Source: Chromatiales bacterium
GTDB taxonomy: Bacteria > Pseudomonadota > Gammaproteobacteria > Thiohalomonadales > Thiohalomonadaceae
Length of the DNA: 7,056 bases
NCBI GenBank assembly: GCA_029864785.1
Contig: JAOTST010000078.1
Location: forward strand, 1-7,056
Direction: 5' to 3'
In this document: positions 1 through 6,949 of the stretch, in pieces
How the letters are laid out: the number at the start of each line of letters is the position of its first letter
How positions within the stretch are numbered: the first letter of the stretch is position 1
Translations under genes and position numbers: made by a program
The notes under the pieces: model-generated
What the model was told of the DNA's origin: nothing
The model's database searches: none
What the model saw: only the letters and a program-made list of their open reading frames with translations

Positions 1-21
1 GATGAAGCGATAACAACAAAA

Positions 22-1053
22 ATGTTAAAGCGGCTGCCCGCTCTTCTTCTGGCGCTGCTCTGGGCATGGCCATCATTAGCGGCACCGCCTGTCAGCGAAA
101 AAATTATATTTCTCAATCCAGATGGACGCAGCGCCTACTACTACGACACCTCTCGTTCTGACTCCAGCGAATACAACCTGCTGTTTGATAAGCACCCAAA
201 TCAGGAACTTGATGAACACTTAAAAAATTATCTCTACATCTATCCCAATGAACACAAATGGGATACCCACAGCAAACCGGGGTACGACTCGCTCCACTTT
301 AACCAGGGGAGCTTCGCCTTTCTCCATAAAACATCTTTTGAGCACGCCATCCACGTCGATAAAAACAGCATCTACACCTATACCAATGCAGAAAATCCCA
401 ATAGCGATACTCAAACCAATTATGGTTTCTGGAACTCTCCCGATAACTTTCACCACTTTACCTACACTTGGATATTCCCCCCCAATTTTGAAATTGTTGA
501 CTACAAAAGCAATCGCAATGGTGATTGGGAGATCCGTGGAAATACCCTCTCCTATTTCGGGACAGACGTAAATAATCTGATCTTTACAATTCGTTATCGC
601 CCGGCCATGCACGCCACCTTTGAAGCGATCTCCAAGGCCATTGAACCGAGTATGGACGTTGAAGTTCGTCAGGATGTTAAAGGGGTAAAGGTCACCTTGA
701 GCGCCACCCTACTGTTCCCGCCCGGCTCAACCAAGGTGAGTAATTTTGGACGTAAAATCATCAATGACCTCGCCAAATCACTGATAGGTAAAGAGACCCT
801 GATTATTGTTGAAGGCCACACCGACAACATACCAATTCGCAGTAGCCTGAAAGAAAAATATCAGTCCAACTGGGAACTCTCCGCCAATCGCGCCACCTCA
901 ATTATTCATATAATGATCAGCGCAGGCATCAAGCCAAAACGATTAGAGGCGCACGCCTTTGGTGCTACCCGTCCTATCGCATCAAATAAAACCGATAAAG
1001 GACGGAGTCGTAATCGGCGCATTGAAATCTTAATCAGAGAGGCCAATAGCTAG
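22..1053 (+). CDS. Exported OmpA-family peptidoglycan-binding protein with an unrecognised N-terminal domain
   Basis: 343 residues. A signal peptide is visible at residues 1-21: a basic start (KR), a Leu/Ala/Trp-rich core, and a likely signal peptidase I site after SLA. Residues ~22-200 form a Tyr/His/Asn/Asp-rich, strand-like region that I do not recognise. Residues ~212-340 are an OmpA/MotB C-terminal domain: GHTDN at 265-269, NWELSANRA at 283-291, and NRRIEI at 331-336. In this family the Asp of HTDN (268) and the Arg of the second motif (290) bind the diaminopimelate of peptidoglycan, so the protein probably tethers an outer-membrane or periplasmic module to the cell wall. No Cys follows the signal peptide, so it is not a lipoprotein. 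The start was chosen because the signal peptide begins there; no clear Shine-Dalgarno is present, and the frame stays open to the window edge. The stop is TAG. OmpA domain is sure; overall role is unknown. Confidence 0.9.
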   Translation: MLKRLPALLLALLWAWPSLAAPPVSEKIIFLNPDGRSAYYYDTSRSDSSEYNLLFDKHPNQELDEHLKNYLYIYPNEHKWDTHSKPGYDSLHFNQGSFAFLHKTSFEHAIHVDKNSIYTYTNAENPNSDTQTNYGFWNSPDNFHHFTYTWIFPPNFEIVDYKSNRNGDWEIRGNTLSYFGTDVNNLIFTIRYRPAMHATFEAISKAIEPSMDVEVRQDVKGVKVTLSATLLFPPGSTKVSNFGRKIINDLAKSLIGKETLIIVEGHTDNIPIRSSLKEKYQSNWELSANRATSIIHIMISAGIKPKRLEAHAFGATRPIASNKTDKGRSRNRRIEILIREANS

Positions 1054-1082
1054 CCTGCTGTTAAACTAAAAAAGGGACAATA

Positions 1083-1655
1083 ATGTACGAACTATGGATT
1101 ATCATATTGATACATCAACTAATCTTTCAAGGAATGTTCGTAACAAAAAACATCATTCTTGCTAAAAAAATAGGAGAAAGTATTAGAGGAAAAAATATTG
1201 AGGCAACGATTGCATCCTCTTTTTTCGGCTTTTTTATTGTCACCTCACTTGTCATTGGCTTATTCAAGCCCTCTTTCGCAGAACTTCATCTCGTCAGCAG
1301 TTCCGTTGCCACAACCATTGGTATTGTGCTTATTTTACTAAACCTTGTTATCTCAGCGACATCTTTAGTCAATCTTCGAGACTCATGGCGAGTAGGTGTT
1401 TTAGAGGGTCAAAAAACCGAATTGGTTACATCGGGAATCTACCGATTTTCACGAAATCCCTATTTTGCATCCTACTTCACCCTGTTTGTAGCATATACCG
1501 TTATGACACAAAGTCTGATACTCCTAGCGCTCTCTATCATCGGATTTTTGGTGACCCACAAAATGGTGCTAAAAGAAGAGGCATACCTATCCTCTGCACA
1601 TGGTGTGGACTATGAAAACTATAAAAATAGCGTTCCACGTTATTTAATCGTATAA
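1083..1655 (+). CDS. Membrane methyltransferase-like protein of the ICMT/PEMT family
   Basis: 190 residues, strongly hydrophobic, with membrane segments at about 4-20, 42-60, 72-94 and 127-158. The C-terminal third carries the family signature: SGIYRFSRNP (117-126), a His in the last helix (H159), the acidic pair EE (165-166), and YENYKNSVPRY (177-187). In isoprenylcysteine carboxyl methyltransferases and phosphatidylethanolamine N-methyltransferases this block binds S-adenosylmethionine. The bacterial substrate is usually unknown and cannot be read from the sequence; a small lipid, thiol or isoprenoid is possible. It starts 29 bases after the OmpA-family gene, with a GGGAC ribosome binding site about 5 bases before the ATG, so co-transcription with that gene is plausible. 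Base composition is more AT-rich than the genes on either side. Family call is firm, function is not. Confidence 0.85.
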   Translation: MYELWIIILIHQLIFQGMFVTKNIILAKKIGESIRGKNIEATIASSFFGFFIVTSLVIGLFKPSFAELHLVSSSVATTIGIVLILLNLVISATSLVNLRDSWRVGVLEGQKTELVTSGIYRFSRNPYFASYFTLFVAYTVMTQSLILLALSIIGFLVTHKMVLKEEAYLSSAHGVDYENYKNSVPRYLIV

Positions 1656-1713
1656 ACTCACAAAACAGTTTTCCAAATCATTAAACAATCAATACTTAGC
1701 CACGGAGAAGATA

Positions 1714-2073
1714 ATGTCTGAATCGTACCAAGGTAGTTGTCACTGCGGAGCGATCCGCTTTTCGTTTGTCGGTAAAGCGATCGAAAAAGGAATTCGCTGT
1801 AACTGCTCCGTCTGTTCACGCAAAGGGGCTATGATGTCGATAGAGGCCATTCCACAGGACGACCTGCACATCGAGGCAAAAGATGGCACACTGGGGCTCT
1901 ACCAGTTTGGCGACAAAACCGCGAAGCACTACTTCTGCAAAGAGTGCGGCATCTACCCCTTTCACGAGACGGCCAGACAACCCGGCCACTTGCGCGTTAA
2001 TCTAGGTTGTATAGATGGGGTTGATACCTTTGCACTGGAGTATGATGTTTTTGATGGAAAGCATTTATTGTAA
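1714..2073 (+). CDS. GFA/CENP-V-fold zinc-binding protein
   Basis: 119 residues. The protein shows the Cys pattern of the GFA (glutathione-dependent formaldehyde-activating enzyme-like) family: GSCHCGAIRF with C9 and C11, RCNCSVCSRKG with C29, C31 and C34, and FCKECGIYPF with C75 and C78. These are the structural and catalytic zinc ligands of the family; an extra Cys (99) lies near the end. The length is typical for a single-domain member. Most bacterial members are named after Gfa from Paracoccus, which speeds glutathione-formaldehyde adduct formation, but that activity is disputed and no formaldehyde dehydrogenase gene is beside it here, so I give only the family. A good GGAG ribosome binding site (1704-1707) precedes the ATG by 6 bases. 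The 58-base gap from the upstream gene shows no terminator. Confidence 0.9.
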   Translation: MSESYQGSCHCGAIRFSFVGKAIEKGIRCNCSVCSRKGAMMSIEAIPQDDLHIEAKDGTLGLYQFGDKTAKHYFCKECGIYPFHETARQPGHLRVNLGCIDGVDTFALEYDVFDGKHLL

Positions 2074-2113
2074 TCAAGGTGATCGTTACAAGCGGTTCCG
2101 ATTTTTGGAATTT

Positions 2114-2119
2114 TATAAT
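2114..2119 (+). promoter_or_regulatory. Candidate -10 box (TATAAT) upstream of the nuclease-like gene
   Basis: A perfect TATAAT lies in the 173-base gap after the GFA-fold gene. Transcription would begin near 2126, which would place both the small ORF at 2163 and the 232-residue gene on one short-leader transcript. No good -35 hexamer sits 16-18 bases upstream and no TGn extension is present, so in an AT-rich stretch this could be chance. Confidence 0.35.
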
Positions 2120-2162
2120 GAAACCCAGCTTAATTCATCACGTTGTATCAAAAGGGATTATT

Positions 2163-2237
2163 ATGGATTTATTTGAACATAAATATTTAACTCCACGGTT
2201 CCGAAAGTATCTGCTTGGTAACTGTTATGTTTATTAA
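2163..2237 (+). CDS. Possible 24-residue small ORF / leader peptide
   Basis: An ATG at 2163 opens a 24-codon frame ending at TAA 2235-2237. It begins MDLFEHKYLT and has a basic middle (RFRKY) and a Tyr-rich end. An AAAGGG ribosome binding site at 2151-2156 is 6 bases from the ATG, which is better than the spacing of many larger genes in this window. Its stop lies 9 bases before the ATG of the next gene, so ribosomes ending here could feed initiation there. The same frame is open back to an ATG at 2118 (39 codons), but that ATG overlaps the candidate -10 box and lacks a ribosome binding site. No recognised family; it may be a chance ORF. Confidence 0.3.
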   Translation: MDLFEHKYLTPRFRKYLLGNCYVY

Positions 2238-2246
2238 GGGAAGAAC

Positions 2247-2945
2247 ATGAGGCCAAGTGAAGAGTATGTGTTAAGTACTTTAGTAGACCAATTTGGTGGT
2301 CGATACATTGAAGGAGAAGATCCTCCAGATGGCTACATTCTTAACGGTGACAAGCGGATTGCTGTAGAGGTATCAACTTTGGTTGAAAATATTCAAGGAG
2401 AAAATGGAAAGCAATATTCCCGAATGAACGATGATGCCCCTGCTCAGAACCTAGCAAAAAAAATTGAGTCTGACATAGAGAATAATATCCCTGAAGGGAT
2501 GCATGTATTTCTTACTATATGCGCACCCATAAAAAAAATTAAGAAAACTCAAACTTTGGTCGGAAATGAAATCATAACTATGATTCAAACAGGTGTTTTT
2601 AAATTAGAACGGGAATTCTTTGGTAACGACATATCTATAAATATTTTTACAGGATGGGGCGATTATACTCCTAAGGTAGGATTGGCAATATCAAATAGAT
2701 ATTCCTCGGATAATCTTGGCAAAAACACGAAGATAATGTTAAGCGAACGGATTGAAATCAAAAATAAAAAACGAAATGTACAGCCAAATAATTCTGAATA
2801 TTGGTTAGCACTTTTCAACGATTATTGGATTGCAAATGAAGAATCCTACCAATTAGCATATAAAAATTTAAATATTGAACACAACTTCGATAAAATCCTA
2901 ATCGTCAACGGTAATAGGCAGGCATATGTGCTACATAAAACATAA
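2247..2945 (+). CDS. Hypothetical protein with a probable PD-(D/E)XK nuclease-like N-terminal core
   Basis: 232 residues; I do not recognise a named family. The N-terminus has a first helix with acidic residues (E5, E6), then PPD (26-28) on a strand followed by KRIAVEVS (36-43). A D-x12-E-V-S arrangement with the helix before it resembles the motif I-III layout of PD-(D/E)XK nuclease-fold proteins, with Ser in the position usually held by Lys, so catalysis is uncertain. Residues 166-190 (ERIEIKNKK followed by SEYWLALF) resemble the Lys-rich segment and WLL strand seen near the C-terminus of many uncharacterised proteins of that fold. No signal peptide or membrane helix, so cytoplasmic. A GGGAAG ribosome binding site lies just before the ATG. 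The coding sequence is clearly more AT-rich and Lys/Asn/Ile-rich than selO or the OmpA-family gene, which suggests recent transfer. A stand-alone defence or DNA-processing nuclease is possible but unproven. Confidence 0.75.
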   Translation: MRPSEEYVLSTLVDQFGGRYIEGEDPPDGYILNGDKRIAVEVSTLVENIQGENGKQYSRMNDDAPAQNLAKKIESDIENNIPEGMHVFLTICAPIKKIKKTQTLVGNEIITMIQTGVFKLEREFFGNDISINIFTGWGDYTPKVGLAISNRYSSDNLGKNTKIMLSERIEIKNKKRNVQPNNSEYWLALFNDYWIANEESYQLAYKNLNIEHNFDKILIVNGNRQAYVLHKT

Positions 2946-3017
2946 CAATTGAATTAAATGTGTAAAAAAATTTCACCCATCATCATAGTGTCGACTATTT
3001 AATATTTGGATAAACAT

Positions 3018-3416
3018 ATGAACAATCTTAAAAATTCAAGCTGTAAAGCGTTAGTTATCGTTGAAGATATTGGGCTGCTGATTATTGCCGTCGCAACAGT
3101 CATCGCCATGGGCTTTGAAGTGGTATCTATGTTTAAAGCGATGTCGGTAACGCTGGCAGATCTCTTGCTATTTTTTATATACCTTGAAGTATTGGCCATG
3201 GTTGGAATATACCTTAAGTCAGGAAAACTGCCTGTTCGGATGCCGCTCTATATCGCTATCGTCGCGGTAGCTCGTTACATGATTCTTGATATGAAAAATT
3301 TAGATACGTTTAGGGTACTTGGCCTTTCCGGTGTAGTTTTAATTCTAACCATCGCTATTCTTGCGATTCGATATGGTCATACTAAATTCCCCTATGACGA
3401 TAAGGATGAGAGTTAG
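3018..3416 (+). CDS. psiE: PsiE family phosphate-starvation-inducible membrane protein
   Basis: 132 residues from the ATG at 3018. Four membrane segments are visible at about 12-35, 46-66, 75-92 and 100-118. The central block TLADLLLFFIYLEVLAMVGI, then YLKSGKLPVRMPLYIAIVAV and ARYMILD, is the conserved core of PsiE; the length matches the ~136-residue Escherichia coli protein. PsiE is an inner-membrane protein induced by phosphate starvation in E. coli; its molecular role is not established. A TTG four codons upstream (3006) is in frame, but the ATG is preferred because a GGA (3008-3010) sits 7 bases before it as a weak ribosome binding site. I see no clear Pho box in the 72 bases upstream, so phosphate control cannot be read from this sequence. 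It stands alone between the nuclease-like gene and selO. Confidence 0.9.
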   Translation: MNNLKNSSCKALVIVEDIGLLIIAVATVIAMGFEVVSMFKAMSVTLADLLLFFIYLEVLAMVGIYLKSGKLPVRMPLYIAIVAVARYMILDMKNLDTFRVLGLSGVVLILTIAILAIRYGHTKFPYDDKDES

Positions 3417-3528
3417 CAGACTCACTCGTAAAAGACCCTTTCAATACGGCAAAAGAGAGCCTACTTCTATAAGGTTCAAAATTCCCTCTATCGACTGGCA
3501 TTGCAAACGCCTACACCGCTGAGCCAGC

Positions 3529-3556
3529 CGCCATAAATACCCTACTGTTTATGGCG
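3529..3556 (+). other. 9-bp inverted repeat (hairpin) in the selO leader
   Basis: CGCCATAAA (3529-3537) and TTTATGGCG (3548-3556) are perfect complements around a 10-base loop, ending 35 bases before the selO ATG. No T-run follows on either strand, so it is not an ordinary intrinsic terminator. It could be a leader structure, an operator, or chance. Nothing else recognisable was seen in the gap 3417-3591 apart from a short open frame ending over the selO start. Confidence 0.45.
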
Positions 3557-3591
3557 TTGAAAAACACCATTTCAGACTACATTTGTCAGGA

Positions 3592-5085
3592 ATGAACTCA
3601 TTCAACCAACTCAATTTCACTAACAGCTTCGCCTCGCTTCCTGAGACATTCTATTCGCACGTCACGCCATCGCTGTTAAAGAATAGTCATCTGGTCGCCT
3701 TCAACAACACTGCGGCCAGCCTGCTGGATCTTGATAATGATGACCAAAATAGGGAGTCATTACTCCCCTTTTTAAGCGGTGAACGCGTTCAGAAGGACTC
3801 CAAACCCATCGCCATGCTCTACTCCGGGCACCAGTTTGGCGGCTACTCGCCCCAATTGGGAGATGGACGTGCCATGATGCTCGGTGAGGTAACCAACAAG
3901 AGCGGCGAGAAGTGGGAGCTACAGCTCAAGGGTTCGGGGCAGACCCCCTACTCTCGTGGTGCCGATGGTCGCGCCGTGCTGCGTTCGACAATTAGAGAGT
4001 ATCTCTGTAGTGAGGCGATGCACGCATTGGGGATTCCGACCACACGTGCACTCTCTATTACCGGCAGTGATGAGGAGGTCTATCGCGAGAGTATCGAAAA
4101 AGGGGCAATGTTGTTACGCATGGCACCGAGCCATGTGCGCTTCGGTTCGTTTGAGATCTTTTACCATCGTCAGCAGTATCAAGAGATTCAAACCCTCGCC
4201 AACTATATTATTGAACACCACTATCCCCAGCTCCTCGACATCACCGAGCCCAATGAGCGCTACCTCGCCCTGTTTGAGGCCGTCATGACCCGCACTGCCC
4301 GCATGATCAGTCAGTGGCAGCAGGTCGGTTTCTCTCACGGGGTGATGAATACCGACAACATGTCAATTTTGGGGCTCACACTCGACTACGGCCCTTACGG
4401 ATTTATGGATGAGTACGATGCCGGTTATATCTGTAACCATTCAGACACCTATGGCCGTTACGCCTTTGACCAACAGCCGAAAATTGGAAAATGGAATTTA
4501 GGGCGTCTCGCTCAGGCGATGTTGCCGCTATTTGATGAAACGCCCAAAATCGCGGCCGAAAAGGTCAATGCACTGTTACCCAAATACGATGAGATATTCC
4601 AGCAACACTATCTCAATGGTATGCGAGCTAAACTGGGGCTGACTGACGCACACGATGATGATGAGTCAATCATCGATGAGTTGTTAGAGATGATGCAGCA
4701 GAGCCATGTCGACTTTACCAATCTGTTTCGTTCATTAAGCCAGTTCGATCCACACGATTTGGAAAACAATCATCTATTGCGTGATCAATTTGTAGATCGT
4801 GAGCGCTTTGATTTGTGGGCAAAATTCTACGCGCTCCGTATTGTGACTGAGGCGCGTGATAAATCTGAGCGCAAGCTGTCAATGGAGAAGGTTAATCCAA
4901 AATATGTATTGCGTAACCATCTGGTTCAGCGTGCTATTGAGCTGGCTGAGGCGGGTGATTACACCGAGATTCATCGTCTGCATGAAATATTGAACCACCC
5001 ATTTAGTGAACAGACTTTACCTTCTTACTACGCCACGCCGCCTCCTGAGGAGAGTGAGCGGATTGTGGTCAGTTGCTCTTCATAA
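3592..5085 (+). CDS. selO: Protein adenylyltransferase SelO (YdiU family)
   Basis: 497 residues from the ATG at 3592, the usual full length. SelO is a pseudokinase-fold enzyme that binds ATP upside-down and transfers AMP to Ser, Thr or Tyr of target proteins, linked in E. coli and yeast to the oxidative stress response. Visible signatures: GHQFGGYSPQLGDGRA (79-94), QLKGSGQTPYSRGADGRA with the nucleotide-binding Lys113, Glu136 in REYL, Arg176 and Arg183, then VMNTDNMS (251-258) and LDYGPYGFMDEYD (264-276), where Asp255 is the expected catalytic base and Asn256 and Asp265 the metal ligands. The protein ends in VSCSS: the Cys is where the human homologue has selenocysteine. An in-frame TTG at 3583 is an alternative start; the ATG fits the usual N-terminus, but neither has a well-spaced ribosome binding site (AGGA abuts the ATG). 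Codon use is less AT-rich than the preceding genes. Confidence 0.97.
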   Translation: MNSFNQLNFTNSFASLPETFYSHVTPSLLKNSHLVAFNNTAASLLDLDNDDQNRESLLPFLSGERVQKDSKPIAMLYSGHQFGGYSPQLGDGRAMMLGEVTNKSGEKWELQLKGSGQTPYSRGADGRAVLRSTIREYLCSEAMHALGIPTTRALSITGSDEEVYRESIEKGAMLLRMAPSHVRFGSFEIFYHRQQYQEIQTLANYIIEHHYPQLLDITEPNERYLALFEAVMTRTARMISQWQQVGFSHGVMNTDNMSILGLTLDYGPYGFMDEYDAGYICNHSDTYGRYAFDQQPKIGKWNLGRLAQAMLPLFDETPKIAAEKVNALLPKYDEIFQQHYLNGMRAKLGLTDAHDDDESIIDELLEMMQQSHVDFTNLFRSLSQFDPHDLENNHLLRDQFVDRERFDLWAKFYALRIVTEARDKSERKLSMEKVNPKYVLRNHLVQRAIELAEAGDYTEIHRLHEILNHPFSEQTLPSYYATPPPEESERIVVSCSS

Positions 5086-5123
5086 ATCGGTAAAAACAGA
5101 AGTGTCGCAGCTAATTGCAGTGG

Positions 5124-5537
5124 TTAAGTCACGTTCTTTGATTTAAAAAATGGAACGTATTTCTTATCTTCGATAAGAATATGATTTCCGAACCACTCAT
5201 ATAAATATTTCAAAATATTTTCTGGCGCATTTTGATGATGATTCATTACCGCTATAGAGAATTCACCAATATTTCCCATAAATTCTGAGTGTTCAGCTTT
5301 GTGATGCTCAAGATCTGGATACCCATGTGTCTCTAACAACTGCTCCTCAAAATCAAGATGTGATTTTGTATATTCATGCATCTCGGCTAGCACATCTGAC
5401 ACAGCTTCTGAATCAACAGACGACTGCGAGGCAACCGCCAGCTTATTAATTATTTCGATTAAATTTTTGTGCTGATCATCCAGCGCAGTAACACCCACAC
5501 TAAAATCGTCAGACCACGTTATTTTTTTCGTATCCAT
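5124..5537 (-). CDS. Stand-alone bacteriohemerythrin
   Basis: 137 residues, a complete single-domain hemerythrin. The N-terminal ITWSDDFSVGV and all seven di-iron ligands are visible: H23 (in DDQHKNL), H60 and E64 (HLDFEE), H79 and H83 (HKAEH), H119 and D124 (HILIED). Such proteins bind O2 reversibly at a non-haem di-iron centre and can also react with NO; roles include oxygen delivery, sensing and iron or redox handling. No signal peptide, so cytoplasmic. Its ATG overlaps the stop codon of the upstream HD-GYP-hemerythrin gene (TAATG), with GTGGAT inside that gene's last codons as a ribosome binding site, so the two are almost certainly translationally coupled. It converges with selO across a 38-base gap that has no clear terminator. 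Confidence 0.95.
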   Translation of the reverse strand: MDTKKITWSDDFSVGVTALDDQHKNLIEIINKLAVASQSSVDSEAVSDVLAEMHEYTKSHLDFEEQLLETHGYPDLEHHKAEHSEFMGNIGEFSIAVMNHHQNAPENILKYLYEWFGNHILIEDKKYVPFFKSKNVT

Positions 5538-6949
5538 TATTGATCCACACTCATTCCCACAAGCTCACTGAGCCGACCATCTTCGACGACAATATGCCTA
5601 ACTAACCACTCCTTCAGGTATGTGATCATATCGAACTGCGCGGTGAGCGGATTAATGTGGAGCTCGTCATAAAATGTCTTGAGCTTGCTTTCAAAATGTT
5701 GATGCTGATGTTTTTGATGTTCAAGCTCTGCAAAACCATAATGATCCATCATTTTCTCTTCCGCACGAAAATGAATTTGCGCATATTGGCTCAACCCATG
5801 TAGTACCCGTGCTACCTCACGTGCACCATGCTTATCGGTAATTACACGATGAAGTTTGTTGACTAAATCAAAGAGGTACCGATGATGTTCATCAATAATA
5901 TCAATGCCTATGCTAAATGAGTCATTCCAGCTAACCCACTCATCTTTACTCGTTTTTATGGCCGGGAGAGATAAGACCCTGTTCGGATCGATGACCTCGT
6001 CACTATAGAGCTCTTTAATACGCAAAATATCTGGAAGAGCATCATGAAAAGCGATAACTGCATCAGGATCAAACTTTCCTCCAGACTCCTGCTGAATATA
6101 GTCTGTTGCTTCTTTAAGTTCCCAAGCCTCTTTGTATGTACGTTTAGAGACAAGCGCATCAAAAACATCCGCAATAGAACAGATTCTCCCAAATAGGGGG
6201 ATCTCCTCGCCTTTCAGTCCATATGGGTATCCCGTACCATCCCAATGCTCATGATGAGTTAGTGCGATCTCTCTTGCTGCATTAATTAAAGTATCCTTTC
6301 CATCTAAAAGGTCGCCGCCAATATTGGTGTGCGACTTCATGGTTTCAAACTCATTCTTATTGAGTTTACCCGGTTTAAGTAAAATGGCATCACTGATCCC
6401 TATCTTGCCAACATCGTGCATGGATGCCGCGATCGTCAGTTGCTCACGATCTTCTTCGGATAGACCCATAGCCTTTGCGATGGCGGCTGAATAGTGGGTC
6501 ATACGCATCACATGCAGACCTGTTTCGTTATCACGATACTCTGACGCTGTACCTAAACGCCTGATCGCATCTGCACGAGACTCTTCAAGTTCTAATTCCC
6601 GAATACTTAGCGCTTCGTTGACAATGTATCGAGAAACAACACCGGAGACGACATGGCTAATATTCGTCATGAAATCTAACGTTTCTGCATCAGGTTCCCA
6701 ATCAGAGTCAATGCACAGGATGATCATTCCCATTTCACTCTTACCATCAAATAGTGGTAGAACGAGCAAGCTAGCATTTTGTTTATCTGCCCATGACTCC
6801 CCCATCTCAGAGGATAGAGAAGTTAAATAAGCCTTGTCTCTAAAAGCGGGGGTAATACCATCAAGCGCATCCATAAAAGGAACTGGTACATCCTCCTCTC
6901 CTAATCCGTGCTGGGCCACCTGCACCAACTCATTACGAGGGTTGCACAA
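5537..6949 (-). CDS. GAF / HD-GYP phosphodiesterase / hemerythrin fusion (5'-disrupted or TTG-started)
   Basis: 470 residues if read from the TTG at 6949. Domains in order: part of a GAF-like sensor (1-~103, from CNPRNELVQVAQHGL), a helical linker (~105-130), an HD-GYP domain (~130-315) and a C-terminal hemerythrin (~338-465). The HD-GYP domain has MHDVGKIG (177-184), H207, HHEHWDGTGYP (232-242) and ADVFDAL (260-266), the metal and substrate residues of active cyclic-di-GMP phosphodiesterases. The hemerythrin shows W341, H356, H393, E397, H416, H452 and D457; the sixth His is unclear because strict alignment puts Gln412 there. Fusions of hemerythrin with HD-GYP are known to act as redox- or O2-responsive c-di-GMP hydrolases. 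The TTG is mid-domain: the same frame continues upstream with domain-like sequence until a TAG at 7010-7012, so this is probably a nonsense-interrupted gene running past the window edge. A GGAG 8 bases before the TTG could still allow internal initiation. Confidence 0.85.
   Translation of the reverse strand: MCNPRNELVQVAQHGLGEEDVPVPFMDALDGITPAFRDKAYLTSLSSEMGESWADKQNASLLVLPLFDGKSEMGMIILCIDSDWEPDAETLDFMTNISHVVSGVVSRYIVNEALSIRELELEESRADAIRRLGTASEYRDNETGLHVMRMTHYSAAIAKAMGLSEEDREQLTIAASMHDVGKIGISDAILLKPGKLNKNEFETMKSHTNIGGDLLDGKDTLINAAREIALTHHEHWDGTGYPYGLKGEEIPLFGRICSIADVFDALVSKRTYKEAWELKEATDYIQQESGGKFDPDAVIAFHDALPDILRIKELYSDEVIDPNRVLSLPAIKTSKDEWVSWNDSFSIGIDIIDEHHRYLFDLVNKLHRVITDKHGAREVARVLHGLSQYAQIHFRAEEKMMDHYGFAELEHQKHQHQHFESKLKTFYDELHINPLTAQFDMITYLKEWLVRHIVVEDGRLSELVGMSVDQ

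Noticed and set aside
2..13. ATG AAG CGA TAA at the left edge as a gene end
   Set aside because: Only four codons are visible; it may be the tail of an upstream gene but cannot be supported.
220..612. 130-residue open frame on the minus strand (and a 107-residue plus-strand frame at 248-571) inside the OmpA-family gene
   Set aside because: Both lie wholly within a gene with clear domain and codon evidence; the translations are low-complexity shadows without ribosome binding sites.
2946..3017. Pho box or strong promoter upstream of psiE
   Set aside because: No CTGTCAT-like repeat is present and no -35/-10 pair with good spacing was found.
3956..4338. Alternative frames on both strands inside selO
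   Set aside because: Shadow frames of a well-conserved enzyme gene; no family resemblance.
5086..5158. Possible bidirectional terminator between selO and the hemerythrin gene, including the ACGTTC/GAACGT repeat at 5131-5158
   Set aside because: The 6-bp repeat has a 16-base loop holding the A/T run and lies in coding sequence; the 38-base gap itself has only a 3-4 bp stem, so no terminator can be supported.
5956..6192. 78-residue minus-strand frame inside the HD-GYP gene
   Set aside because: Out-of-frame shadow of the HD-GYP coding region, which carries the conserved motifs.
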